A stretch of DNA of 64,000 nucleotides. Origin: CAWINY01 sp963837635. Its GTDB lineage: Bacteria; Acidobacteriota; Terriglobia; Terriglobales; Acidobacteriaceae. Made by a program: the position numbers and the translations under genes. Shown here one piece after another: positions 39,275 to 48,391 of the stretch; position 1 is the stretch's first letter; each line of letters opens with the position of its first letter. The stretch lies in contig CAWINY010000003.1 of assembly GCA_963837635.1 (NCBI GenBank), positions 1-64,000 on the forward strand, written 5' to 3'. The notes under the pieces were generated by a model that searched no databases, was not told where the DNA came from, and saw only the letters and a list, made by a program, of their open reading frames with translations.

Positions 39275-42163
39275 TCACCGTGGCGCCGTTAGTTGTTGCG
39301 ACTGATACTGCTGCAGAAGCTGTTTGCGGTTGGCGCGAAGATCGAGTCCGCTGGGCGAAGATGGGTAAGGCTTCGACTCCATCAGGCCCTGCCACAGAAC
39401 CCGGTTGAATTTCACGCCGTCGACCCGGTCTTCCTGCGAAAAATCCATTCCTTGGGTAGCGGCGGTCCAATACGCCGCATCGTGAGTCGGACGCCGGAGC
39501 ACGCCGCTCGTCTGCGGGATGGGAAGGCCGTGAACGCCGACTGGGTCAACCGGCAGCAAGTCGGAAGGCACGGCTTGGTAGCTCCATTCCTTCTGATGCA
39601 CGTCGAACACGTCAGCCATCGGAATCGCCGAGGCATCATTCAGGTTCATGTGACCGATTCCGAGAATATCTTCCATGGTGCGGATCATGCCGAGAGTGGT
39701 GTACGCAGTCGAGACAACGACGTTATGCTTGACATAGGGACCGATCACGAACGCGGTGCTGCGATGGGCATCCACGTGGTCGCCGCCATCTTGAGCGTCA
39801 TCTTCAATCACAAAGATGAGGGTGTCATCTTTATATCGGCTGGTGGCGATCTTCTGCGCAACCAAACCCAGGGCGTAATCGTTGTCAGCGATCTGCAACT
39901 CCGGTGTGTTCAGACCTGCAATGGCAGTGCTGAAATTGCCAAAGTGGTCATGGGTTAGCCGCAATAGGGTGAGATTCGGTAGGCCAAGTGTATCGAACTC
40001 CCGTTCCCATTCCTTGAAGCGGTAGTAGTCGGGAAAGCTCTGGTCAAAGCCGCGGAAGTACGGATCCGTGTGGGGTTGAAGATCGGCATCGGTCGGATAT
40101 GCGACCACCGTCTTGGCCGCAGCAGGATCGGTCAGCAAGGGAATCGCGTCCTGCGCGTTCGGGGTACCGGACCGGCGGTAGCGCGCCAGGTCGAGAAAGA
40201 ACCCGTAGTTGCGTACCGTCAGGCCGGCCCTCAGGGCCGCATTCCACAGAAATCCCTTTCCTTCCTCGCCGTCCGGTCCATCGGGGGCGGCCACAGCGGC
40301 ATTGCCCGGAAGAAGGTCGGGATCATTCGGGGTCATCGGATTGGCCTTGATCCTCTCCGCTAGAGTGGAATAACCAACATTGACGTTTCGATTCTCACCT
40401 TCCGAATCGTAGCTGAGGCCCCGGTCTCCGTAGTTGACAGTTACCTGTTTTTCTACGACATCCATGGCGTGAGCTGAGGTTGACCACGCCCAGCCGTCAT
40501 AACTCACTTCGCTCGTATCATAGAAATTGTCCAGCGTGACGAAATTCCGGGCCAGGCGGTGGAAGTTGGGCGTGTTGTTCTCAGGAAATTCAGTTAGGCC
40601 AGGGTCGCCGTTCCCAACTTCCAAGTCACCAAGCACCTGATCGTAGGTACGGTTCTCCTTGATAATGTAGATCACGTGCTTAATTTGACTGCGCAGGAAC
40701 GCCATTTTGGCCGTGTCCCCCGCACTCATGCTGCTCGAGAAGTGATTATTGCTGGCGACCTGATTCGTCAACTGGCCCAGCTCATCGAGGTTCGGCGTCG
40801 GCAAACTCTGGAGCCCTGCTTTGACCAGTTGCAAAACATATTGATTGGTGCTCTTGGACCTGGCAGCCAAGGCCGTGGTAAGTCCGCGGCGATGGCCCGG
40901 GTTCGGTCCGGTCGGCGATTTCCCGTTCAGGACGTACATAAACTTACCGTTACGGCTAAGACTGACCGAGTTGGGATACCAACCCGTTGGAATTATCCCG
41001 ATCACCTTGCTTTGCGTGGGAGGATTGCTGAGCTGAACGACCGCGACGTCATTCATCCAGCCATTGGTAACGTATAACAGCGCTTCATCCCGTGAAAGCG
41101 TTACGCTGTTGGTATCATTCCCTTTGAACTTCGACTCGGAGCCGGGCAATAGGCCCTGCGGGGCGGTCACGTCGATGTTGGCAAGCAACTGATTGGCGGT
41201 GGTGTCAATGATTCCAACCGAGTCGCTATTGTCCTGGGCAACGTAGAGAGTCGATTGACTCGCATTCAGAACCATCTTGTTCGGCTGTCCCGGGACTCTA
41301 ATACGCGCAACTATTTTGGGCGAGTCTGGAATACTGACTACAACGACCTCCCGGTCACGGATGCTGGACACAAACGCTGTATCATTACCTTTGATTGTGA
41401 CCCAGAAGGGATACTCTCCGCCGGGAACGCCAGAGAGCTTCTTCGGATTGATCTTGCCCGGGCGAAGATCCAGTTCCGAAGTAACGACCCATCCGGTCTG
41501 CAGTTTGGTAAGCACACTGATGGAATCATTGTAATAGTTGGCGACAACTAGTTTTGCGCCGTCTTGGGTAATCGCTAATCCGGCGGCCTGCGACTTCACG
41601 GATATGCCCACGCCGCTGCGATGGCCGAGCGCAATCGGGCTCCCAGCCTGCTCCGCCCATCTTCCGTCCTGGCCGGCGCCGTAAACATGAACGTTGTCAT
41701 TCACTCCGCCGGCCACATAAAACACTTTCCCGGACGGGTCGAATACGATCCCGTTGTAGGTATTGGCAATTTGAATTACCTGCTGCTTCACGGGCAGGCC
41801 ATTCGAGATGTTGTAAACGAATACAAACTGGGTTGAATCCGCCGGATCGCGGTCGCCTACAGAAGTATTCAACATGTTGTAGCCGCTCGTGAGCACGAGC
41901 AGGGTTGTGCCGTCCGGGCTGACCACCGAGGTCACGGCTTGTCCAGCCAGATAATCGGGATTGCCACTGAGACCCGGGTTTAGCGTTTCCATGCTTGCCC
42001 CGCGAGGGGTCAACGGAGTGATTTGCTGGCCGGTATTAGGAAGCACCTGACCGGCATCGCTTGCCGCGTACATCAGGGAGGGAAACAAGACGGCTGCTGC
42101 CAGCGCGGCAGCCAATGCCTGAATGACAATTTGTAACATTGCTTTCGCCACGTCCTTAATCAT
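39275..42163 (-). CDS. YVTN beta-propeller protein fused to a phosphoesterase (alkaline-phosphatase fold)
   Basis: About 962 residues, exported (signal sequence LAAALAAAVLFPSLMYAASD). Residues ~30-440 show seven-bladed YVTN/YncE propeller repeats (VFYVAGGVNDNVHVYG, TLYVAQDNSDSVGIIDT, LLYVTNGWMNDVAVV). Residues ~490-930 form a PF04185-type phosphoesterase: HVIYIIKENRTYDQVLG, DTSEVSYDGWAWSTSAH, FVIEDDAQDGGDHVDAHRS, the last with the metal-binding Asp/His residues. Members include phospholipase C-like and acid phosphatases. It could release phosphate from phospholipids outside the cell. ATG 42163 is chosen in front of the signal peptide; it follows the permease gene. Confidence 0.87.
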   Translation of the reverse strand: MIKDVAKAMLQIVIQALAAALAAAVLFPSLMYAASDAGQVLPNTGQQITPLTPRGASMETLNPGLSGNPDYLAGQAVTSVVSPDGTTLLVLTSGYNMLNTSVGDRDPADSTQFVFVYNISNGLPVKQQVIQIANTYNGIVFDPSGKVFYVAGGVNDNVHVYGAGQDGRWAEQAGSPIALGHRSGVGISVKSQAAGLAITQDGAKLVVANYYNDSISVLTKLQTGWVVTSELDLRPGKINPKKLSGVPGGEYPFWVTIKGNDTAFVSSIRDREVVVVSIPDSPKIVARIRVPGQPNKMVLNASQSTLYVAQDNSDSVGIIDTTANQLLANIDVTAPQGLLPGSESKFKGNDTNSVTLSRDEALLYVTNGWMNDVAVVQLSNPPTQSKVIGIIPTGWYPNSVSLSRNGKFMYVLNGKSPTGPNPGHRRGLTTALAARSKSTNQYVLQLVKAGLQSLPTPNLDELGQLTNQVASNNHFSSSMSAGDTAKMAFLRSQIKHVIYIIKENRTYDQVLGDLEVGNGDPGLTEFPENNTPNFHRLARNFVTLDNFYDTSEVSYDGWAWSTSAHAMDVVEKQVTVNYGDRGLSYDSEGENRNVNVGYSTLAERIKANPMTPNDPDLLPGNAAVAAPDGPDGEEGKGFLWNAALRAGLTVRNYGFFLDLARYRRSGTPNAQDAIPLLTDPAAAKTVVAYPTDADLQPHTDPYFRGFDQSFPDYYRFKEWEREFDTLGLPNLTLLRLTHDHFGNFSTAIAGLNTPELQIADNDYALGLVAQKIATSRYKDDTLIFVIEDDAQDGGDHVDAHRSTAFVIGPYVKHNVVVSTAYTTLGMIRTMEDILGIGHMNLNDASAIPMADVFDVHQKEWSYQAVPSDLLPVDPVGVHGLPIPQTSGVLRRPTHDAAYWTAATQGMDFSQEDRVDGVKFNRVLWQGLMESKPYPSSPSGLDLRANRKQLLQQYQSQQLTAPR

Positions 42164-42266
42164 AATGAAGATAAGGAAAAACAGCGGCGCCGAAGCGGCG
42201 CCGCGAAATGCCGATCCGCTCGCGGTCTGTAGTACTGGTGCGAGTTCCAGATTGGCTTCAGCCGGT

Positions 42267-43370
42267 TCACTCATAGGAGATTGCGTCAACGGGATCCTTC
42301 CATGCTGCGATGAGAGCGGGATACAGCGCACCTAATCCCGCCCCCGCAATTGCAATCACGCTGGCATAACCAATCCAAGCAGGTTGGATTTGGATCGGGA
42401 GGGTAGGAAAACGTGAGTGGATAGCCATCCTGACTACGAAGCTAGCCAGAACACCGACTCCAGTCCCGGCAATGGCCAATAGGACCGTTTCGCGCAAGAT
42501 CACATTGATGATGTAGAGCTTCGAGGCACCCAGTGACTTCAAGATGCCGATTTCGCGGGTCCGTTCCAGTACTGCCGTGTACATGGATTGGAAGAGCACA
42601 ATAAAGCCGATGATGACCGCCACTCCAATTACGACCGTGATGAAATCGGCCAGCCCGGGGATGTTTTCCAGCGTCATCATCGACAGGTACTCGCGCATGG
42701 AGTGGACGGCATAGCGCTGCATGCCGGGGAAGGCGTGAACTTCCCGCACCACGAGATCCGCGTTCTGCGCATGATCCGTCTTCACATAAAAGACCGACGC
42801 CTTGCCCTGCGCTCCGATCAGTTCCTGAAGAGTCGATAACGGGAGGAACTTCCGCGCACCCTTGCCATGTTCCACAATCCCCGAAATACGAAACGAATGG
42901 TTCATGATCTCGATTTCGGAACCGATGTGTTTACCTTTCCCATAGGCAAACACATCATCGACGATGACATCGTCCGGCCGCTGGAATGGGCCACCTTCCA
43001 GAAAGCGAAAGCCGCCGATGAGTGTATTATAGCTTGGATAGTCGATGCCGTAGATCAGTTCTACCGCGCCCGTGGTCGTGAGCTGCCAGATGACGGGCGC
43101 TGCTGTCCGTACGTGCGGCATGTCCCGCAAAATGACGGCCACTTTGACCGAGACCGGGGCACCCGTAATCCCGACGAGGAATGAGGAACCCGGAGGCTGG
43201 ACCAGAACGTCGGCGCCAATTCCTTGTTGCCGCGTCTTGCCGTCATTCAACATGCCCAGCGATAGCCCGACGATGATAAGAATGAGAAGCACCTCGACGG
43301 CGACCGCCAATACACTGATCGCGGTACGCACCGATCGATGCGCCAGATTGGCCAGGATCATTCGATTCAT
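42267..43370 (-). CDS. ABC transporter permease, FtsX/MacB (DevC-like)
   Basis: 367 residues with four membrane helices: one N-terminal (TAISVLAVAVEVLLILIIVG) and three C-terminal (FITVVIGVAVIIGFIVLFQS, ETVLLAIAGTGVGVLASFVV, YASVIAIAGAGLGALYPALI), separated by a periplasmic MacB-like domain. The coupling motif is ERTREIGILKSLGASKLYI. No matching ATPase gene is adjacent, so the partner must be elsewhere. Start 6 bases after the PAP2 stop. Confidence 0.87.
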   Translation of the reverse strand: MNRMILANLAHRSVRTAISVLAVAVEVLLILIIVGLSLGMLNDGKTRQQGIGADVLVQPPGSSFLVGITGAPVSVKVAVILRDMPHVRTAAPVIWQLTTTGAVELIYGIDYPSYNTLIGGFRFLEGGPFQRPDDVIVDDVFAYGKGKHIGSEIEIMNHSFRISGIVEHGKGARKFLPLSTLQELIGAQGKASVFYVKTDHAQNADLVVREVHAFPGMQRYAVHSMREYLSMMTLENIPGLADFITVVIGVAVIIGFIVLFQSMYTAVLERTREIGILKSLGASKLYIINVILRETVLLAIAGTGVGVLASFVVRMAIHSRFPTLPIQIQPAWIGYASVIAIAGAGLGALYPALIAAWKDPVDAISYE

Positions 43371-43376
43371 AAGCGT

Positions 43377-44186
43377 TCAGAACCCAAGCGTCACCCTAGA
43401 TATCGCGATCGCAAGAAGCGCACCTAGGATGACATCCGGCGTGTAGTGATAGCGTCCCAGGATGGCCCCGGCGGCAATGCTGAGCGCGACCAGAAGGAAT
43501 GCGGCGCCGACGACCGGTATGGCCCTCAGCATGACCAGCGATCCGGCAATCGTCGAGGCCACGTGAGCGCTGGGGAACGTGTTGAGCTGGATGCTGGCGT
43601 GCCGAAGAATGAACAGGTTTACGGATTGCACCTTCGAGAGCGACGGCGATGGGCGCCGGTTCACGAGCCGGGGTGGGATCGTGGGTGCGAACGGTATGAC
43701 TAGGTAACAAAGAAACGTCGCCGGCAATACCGTCGCCCAATAGATGTCGATCATGGTGCGCTGATGAGCAAGATATAAGACGGCCACTCCAAGCGGAACC
43801 AAGACGTAGCAGAATAAGTACGCAACTTCGAAATAGATTCCGATCCAAGTTGTGCTCCAGTGACGTTCCCATCGGCTGAGCAGCGTCCCTAGGCGTTGCC
43901 GGTCAAACTGCTCCAACCACGGCTGGAGCTTATGACTCGGGGCTCTGTAGAAGCGGCCTGACTGCCAATAGACAATCAGAATCAGAGTGCAGGGCAGCCA
44001 GTCTCCAATGGTGCGCGCGGTTTCCGGGAAAGGTATCGCCAGGGCGTGCAAGGAGAAAACAGTAGCAACTCCGAATAGACCAAAGCCGATAACCTGGTAC
44101 TGCTGCGTCCGACTTAAGCGGCGCAGCCAGCCCAGGATGATAAAGCAGAGAAACGCGACAACACTGATTGCCTCGCCCGGACGCAA
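43377..44186 (-). CDS. PAP2-family membrane phosphatase
   Basis: 269 residues with several membrane segments and the catalytic motifs NTFPSAHVAST (nucleophile-supporting His) and GRYHYTPDVILG (second His). The first motif KxxxxxxRP is poorly conserved (PSLSKVQ region). It probably dephosphorylates a lipid phosphate at the inner membrane. The start TTG 44186 has AGGAG about 10 bases upstream. Linked to the FtsX-type permease by 6 bases. Confidence 0.83.
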   Translation of the reverse strand: MRPGEAISVVAFLCFIILGWLRRLSRTQQYQVIGFGLFGVATVFSLHALAIPFPETARTIGDWLPCTLILIVYWQSGRFYRAPSHKLQPWLEQFDRQRLGTLLSRWERHWSTTWIGIYFEVAYLFCYVLVPLGVAVLYLAHQRTMIDIYWATVLPATFLCYLVIPFAPTIPPRLVNRRPSPSLSKVQSVNLFILRHASIQLNTFPSAHVASTIAGSLVMLRAIPVVGAAFLLVALSIAAGAILGRYHYTPDVILGALLAIAISRVTLGF

Positions 44187-44260
44187 TCTCTATCGCTCCT
44201 CATCGGATCTGAGAGTTACCCGTGTTATTTGCCAAGAGACCGGCCGAGCCTTGACTTGGA

Positions 44261-45115
44261 TCAAAACGCCACCTGAGTCAGTGCTGCCTCGGTGTTGTTG
44301 TGCTGAGCGTCATTGGACAGCCGATAGTCTTGGTACTCGATCACGAGCGTCGCCGTGCCGCCCAAGCGTATTTTGCTGGTCGACTGGTTCCGCACCGGCA
44401 ACCAAAACGATCCGAACTTGGCGTACCTTTGTTCGATTTGTGTATTGCTGATCCAGAATGAGGGATTTTTAGCGGGCTCGGCCTCGATGCGCGCAATCGC
44501 GAAGTCGTTCTCGTCAACCCAAATGTTGCCCCGATAGAGGAACTTGTTCCGGACTTTGGGTTGCACTTTCAGGATGTAGAAGCGGCCTTGATCCGTAACC
44601 TCCTCGCCCACTAACTCGAAAAGGTAGTTGCGTGGCGTCATCGCCGTTTCCTGCCGATTTTCCGCGCTCTGCGCCTCCTGCTCGCTTACAAGAAGACGCT
44701 TCAGCACCTTATCGACAATGTACTTGCACCCGCTCTGCGAAACCACGGTGAACTCTTTGCTCGAGGGTGCGCTGTAGCGCGCTTCGATAACCAGGTCGGC
44801 ATCCTTGCTGCTCGGGAAGCCGCGATAACTCAAGTGGTACACGCGCCGCCCGGTGTAACCTCGAAGCGCCGCCGCTCGCGACTCATTGCGAGACATCATT
44901 GCGGTAACGATCTGCTCGGCATTAAGAGTCCCTGACGAATTCGCGGCGCTGGTTGTGGTGGTTGTGGTGGTTAGCGCCGGCGTTGCCGCAGGGCCGCTCT
45001 GTGCGACGCACTTCGGCAACAGCGCCAGAGTCACAAGAATAATGAAACCACACGGTAACAGACGCTTAGTCCAAAGAGTCCGCAAGGCTTTTCTCCCTCT
45101 GAGCTTGAAAGGCAT
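44261..45115 (-). CDS. LolA-like outer-membrane lipoprotein-sorting family protein
   Basis: 284 residues: signal peptide (PCGFIILVTLALLPKCVAQ), a Thr-rich linker, then a beta-rich domain with LNAEQIVTAMMSRNESRAAAL, YHLSYRG, NIWVDENDFAIARIEAEPAK and SFWLPVRNQSTSKIRLGG. This pattern is found in LolA/LolB-fold DUF4292-like periplasmic proteins common in acidobacteria. Role unclear, perhaps lipid or lipoprotein transfer with the following permease and PAP2 genes. It overlaps the truncated glycosyltransferase frame by 50 bases. Confidence 0.75.
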   Translation of the reverse strand: MPFKLRGRKALRTLWTKRLLPCGFIILVTLALLPKCVAQSGPAATPALTTTTTTTSAANSSGTLNAEQIVTAMMSRNESRAAALRGYTGRRVYHLSYRGFPSSKDADLVIEARYSAPSSKEFTVVSQSGCKYIVDKVLKRLLVSEQEAQSAENRQETAMTPRNYLFELVGEEVTDQGRFYILKVQPKVRNKFLYRGNIWVDENDFAIARIEAEPAKNPSFWISNTQIEQRYAKFGSFWLPVRNQSTSKIRLGGTATLVIEYQDYRLSNDAQHNNTEAALTQVAF

Positions 45116-45560
45116 AAGGCGGTTGACTCGCTCTCCCGACAGCAGCGAGAGTGGGCATGCGCTCGCAGCTTAGCCCGATGGTCACGGGCCGAAAATCAAG
45201 GTCCTTGGCCAGTCCCACACGCAACACGGGGCCCAGATAGTTCAGCGTGTACTTGTCATTGATCTCGACCAAGTCAGGCCGTTCTTCGGCGAGGATCTGC
45301 TGGACCTTGGTGCCGGCATACAGGAAACTTTTGGGCGGAATGTTTCGATAGCATGGATTCAGCCGCGACGGCGGAGCGGCCACATGATAAATGCGGCCCA
45401 AGGATCCCACGTGCTCCACGTGGTCCTGTTCACCGGGGACGACGAGGCGCACCGGCCATCCCCGGCGATTGCCGGCGGCCAGCAGGGCGCGGTAGAAGGT
45501 TGCGACGCCGCCGGAGGTGCGCGACCAAGCGTTGGTCAGATGAACCGTCTTAATCACCAT
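45066..45560 (-). pseudogene. Glycosyltransferase (GT4), N-terminal fragment
   Basis: ATG 45560 (MVIKTVHLTNAWSRTSGGVA) begins an N-terminal GT-B Rossmann half: VRLVVPGEQDHVE, VQQILAEERPDLVEINDKY, PVTIGLSCERM. Similarity ends at about residue 138 and the frame closes 28 codons later in sequence that belongs to the next gene. A C-terminal half that appears to be from the same glycosyltransferase family lies 4.2 kb away at 49743-50225. Confidence 0.78.
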
Positions 45561-46131
45561 GCCCGCCGCCGCAGGGGACGAACACCTGTCGTGTACAACG
45601 CCACACCCAGGCCGGCGGCGCGAGCAGAAAACCAACCACCAGCCGCGGCAGCCTGCGGAGATCGTTCGCAAAGCTATCCTGTTCAGACCCAACCAGCAGC
45701 GTTCCGTGTCGCATGCTGTACCAGTTAAAGAGCGCACTGATTACAGAAAAGGTCAGAGATGCCAGAGAGCCGATTCGAAGGTTCGGGGTGGCCATCAGGA
45801 GATGAACCAAGTAATCCAACACTTGGGAAACGGCCGGGACGGCGACGATGACGAGCAGAGCCGCCAACCAAGTCGGGCGCCGGTTGCGAACCGTTTGGAT
45901 GAATCCGGCGAAGACCCCCGCTGATGCGGCACAATACGCGGTTTCCACTCCGGCGGCGAGCGTTGCGCTGCGCCAGCCGTGGGAGAAGGTCGTCACCAAA
46001 AAAATAGGTGCGCGGCCGACAATGCTTAATAAGGCCGCTTTCCAGTTCCAGCATACGACAAAAATAGACGCGGGATTGCGGAAGACAGACATGAGAGAAG
46101 GCCGGCAGTCAGCTACTTCGTGGATTTGCAT
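45550..46131 (-). CDS. Hypothetical multi-spanning membrane protein
   Basis: 193 residues, no family recognised. Hydrophobic segments at ~35-50, 60-80, 88-110 and 125-145 (TWLAALLVIVAVPAVSQVLD). ATG 46131 lies 12 bases after the RhaT-like stop and its end overlaps the start of the truncated glycosyltransferase by 11 bases, so it belongs to the same transcript. Probably a helper of envelope glycan chemistry, by position only. Confidence 0.6.
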   Translation of the reverse strand: MQIHEVADCRPSLMSVFRNPASIFVVCWNWKAALLSIVGRAPIFLVTTFSHGWRSATLAAGVETAYCAASAGVFAGFIQTVRNRRPTWLAALLVIVAVPAVSQVLDYLVHLLMATPNLRIGSLASLTFSVISALFNWYSMRHGTLLVGSEQDSFANDLRRLPRLVVGFLLAPPAWVWRCTRQVFVPCGGGHGD

Positions 46132-46143
46132 TGAGTATACCCG

Positions 46144-47145
46144 TTATGGCTTGGCTTTGATTCCGGCCAGGAGAAAAACTGCGATGGTCAGCAGCCCGAC
46201 TCCTTGGGCCATCCGGCGCATGGGGACGGAAGACGACGCCTTCCATTCGCCCATGAGCACGCCGGCGATATTCCCGGTGATCACAATCAGAGACATGTAA
46301 ACCGGCCAGGCGAAAACCGGTCCCCAGGTTCCCATTTGGCCGGCGCCCAGCGTATAGAGAACAGCGCTACCCAACCAGCAGATCGACATGACTACGGCGA
46401 ACTGCCAGCAGGCGTTGCCGCCCTCGAAATAACGTGCAAAACTACGGTTGTTGTGAAGCAGCCAGAAGCAATAGGCCAAGTTGGGTATCGCCCCACTCCA
46501 CAGGAACGGAAGCCAGACCGCATTGGGCGCCCATACGGCTTGCGCGCTGGATCGGACGGCTGCGGCAATAACCGGAGCGCCAAAAACCAGGGCCAGATTC
46601 ATCAGTCCTGAGCCCACGCCCGCTAACAGGCAGTAAGCGAGTCCGCGTGTGGTGACGGCAGTATCTGCTTGCATGGCTTGGTCCCGCCGCCATCCCGCTT
46701 TCGCGCACACGGTGACCCCTGCCATCATCACCAACATCCCGGCCGTAAGTGCAAGGCCTCCGGCTGCCAGCGGCACGTGCGTGCCACGCTCAACCAGCGG
46801 AACCAGACTGCCGACGGCTGCGGAGATCCCCAAGATCACGGCAAACGACACCCCTATGCCGACGGTCGCCACGGCCATTCCCATGAATATCTGGGAAACG
46901 CCCCACGCCAACCCAAGCGCCGCCACCGTGCGCACCACTGGTCCGCAGTCGCTATAGATCTGTCCGAGCCGCGGTATGGTGAACCATGTCAGCATCAATG
47001 GCAGAATGACTAAGCCAAGGCTGGCCCACACGAACCAAGTGTTCTCAAAATTCCAGCCGCGGATGCGCTTCATGGACACCGCAAACCCGGTGTTCACCAC
47101 GCCGGCCGTGACCAGCAATCCGACACCAGCCAGGGGGTCAGCCAC
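46144..47145 (-). CDS. RhaT-like sugar/proton symporter family membrane protein
   Basis: 333 residues with about ten helices, matching the L-rhamnose-proton symporter (RhaT, PF06379) family: GVVNTGFAVSMKRIRGWNFENTW, LGLAWGVSQIFMGMAV, CLLAGVGSGLMNLALVFG, WGPVFAWPVYMSLIVITGNI in outline. The start is GTG 47145, overlapping the end of the upstream glycosyltransferase by 8 bases; the frame upstream of it is the glycosyltransferase in another reading. Real substrate unknown; a drug/metabolite-transporter relative is possible. Confidence 0.75.
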   Translation of the reverse strand: MADPLAGVGLLVTAGVVNTGFAVSMKRIRGWNFENTWFVWASLGLVILPLMLTWFTIPRLGQIYSDCGPVVRTVAALGLAWGVSQIFMGMAVATVGIGVSFAVILGISAAVGSLVPLVERGTHVPLAAGGLALTAGMLVMMAGVTVCAKAGWRRDQAMQADTAVTTRGLAYCLLAGVGSGLMNLALVFGAPVIAAAVRSSAQAVWAPNAVWLPFLWSGAIPNLAYCFWLLHNNRSFARYFEGGNACWQFAVVMSICWLGSAVLYTLGAGQMGTWGPVFAWPVYMSLIVITGNIAGVLMGEWKASSSVPMRRMAQGVGLLTIAVFLLAGIKAKP

Positions 47146-48391
47146 GCCCGAACGCTTTCCGCATGAGCGAGCCGTTGTCCGGCGTTTCCGGGGTTGCCGG
47201 CAAGGACACATGCTGCGAAAGTTGAGCAGTCAGGTATCCGCGATAGACGGCGTAAACCGAATCGAAGACTGCGTCCCAGGAGGTGGAAAGGGCAAAGGTG
47301 CGAGCGGCGCGCGCCATCTCCTGGCAACGCTCGGGATTCGTGAGCAACCAGCTCATGTGTTGGGCAAAGCCCTGCTCGTTGGCGGCGACGAATCCGGTCT
47401 TGCCATGCTGCACGACAAATCTCGGCCCGCCCGCATTGGTCACCACCGCGGGAACGCCTGAGGCAAGCGCTTCCAGCACGACATTGCCGAAGGTATCGGT
47501 TTCGGACGGAAACACGAACACATCCATGTTGGCGTATGCCCTTGCCAACGCTTCGCCGCGCAGCACGCCGGCGAAATCGGCTTGGCGCAGATGCTGGCGC
47601 AACCATGGCTCCGCCGCTCCCTGGCCAACGATCAGAAAGCGAAAGTCACGATGCCCGGCATCCCGCAGAGCTTGCTCCAAACCAGCCAGCAGATGGATGT
47701 TCTTCTCCACGGTGAGGCGGCCCACGTAGCCAAAGGTGAATGATCCGGAATTCCGGTCGCGGCGCTGCGGATGGAAGAGGTCCAAATCCACGCCTCGACC
47801 CATCGGAAAACACGGCTTGCCGGTACGACACTCCAGCATGCGGATTAATTCCGGATTCGGGGCAAACAGCAGACGCGGAATCTGAAAATAGCGGGTCAGC
47901 AGACGAAGGCTGAGGGCTTCAATCTGATGCTCCGCACGCCGACGCAACGGGCTTGGCAGCCAACCCAGCAGCGGCGCAGCGCGCCGGGCCGCGTATTCAT
48001 GCACGTTGGTATGCCAGGAGGCAACCAGCGGTACGTGCAGTTGGTGCGCGATCAGCGCTCCCAACATGCCCACGTCGCTGGGGCCGGTGATATGGATCAG
48101 ATCCGGACGAAATTCCTCCACTGCGGCTTTGGCCGCCTTAAAGTGCCGCCAGAAGTACAGGTCATAGTCGTGTTTCTCGTCCAGCCGAAACGACGGCCAT
48201 CCCCGCCGGTACTCCACTTTGGTGACGGAGCCCTCCGTCCGGCAGTAACTGTCATAGCCCCCGTGAATGGTAAGCAGGGGCAACTCGTGGCGACGGGCAT
48301 ATTCGTCGAAGTGATGCGCGGTATTGGCCACCCCATCCACTTCGTTGTAGGCACAGGCAAAAAATGCCACCCGCGGATTGCTGTCGCTCAT
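47138..48391 (-). CDS. Glycosyltransferase family 4 (GT-B)
   Basis: 417 residues: N-terminal acceptor domain (VAFFACAYNEVDGVANTAHHF, DLIHITGPSDVGMLG, VASWHTNVHEY) and a nucleotide-sugar domain (FTFGYVGRLTVEKNIHLLAG, FPSETDTFGNVVLEALASGV, with the paired Glu of the E-x7-E motif). The start ATG 48391 overlaps the PHP gene stop as ATGA. Likely transfers a hexose to a lipid or glycan. Confidence 0.9.
   Translation of the reverse strand: MSDSNPRVAFFACAYNEVDGVANTAHHFDEYARRHELPLLTIHGGYDSYCRTEGSVTKVEYRRGWPSFRLDEKHDYDLYFWRHFKAAKAAVEEFRPDLIHITGPSDVGMLGALIAHQLHVPLVASWHTNVHEYAARRAAPLLGWLPSPLRRRAEHQIEALSLRLLTRYFQIPRLLFAPNPELIRMLECRTGKPCFPMGRGVDLDLFHPQRRDRNSGSFTFGYVGRLTVEKNIHLLAGLEQALRDAGHRDFRFLIVGQGAAEPWLRQHLRQADFAGVLRGEALARAYANMDVFVFPSETDTFGNVVLEALASGVPAVVTNAGGPRFVVQHGKTGFVAANEQGFAQHMSWLLTNPERCQEMARAARTFALSTSWDAVFDSVYAVYRGYLTAQLSQHVSLPATPETPDNGSLMRKAFGRG

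Noticed and set aside
39275..42163. The YVTN/phosphoesterase as a phosphonoacetate hydrolase or phosphonatase
   Set aside because: It has the PF04185 signature ENRTYDQ and no residues specific for C-P hydrolases; its operon partners are envelope genes and it lacks the island box.
46134..46150. GAGTATACCCGTTATGG before the membrane-protein gene at 46131
   Set aside because: Only the left arm agrees with the box; the centre and right arm do not.
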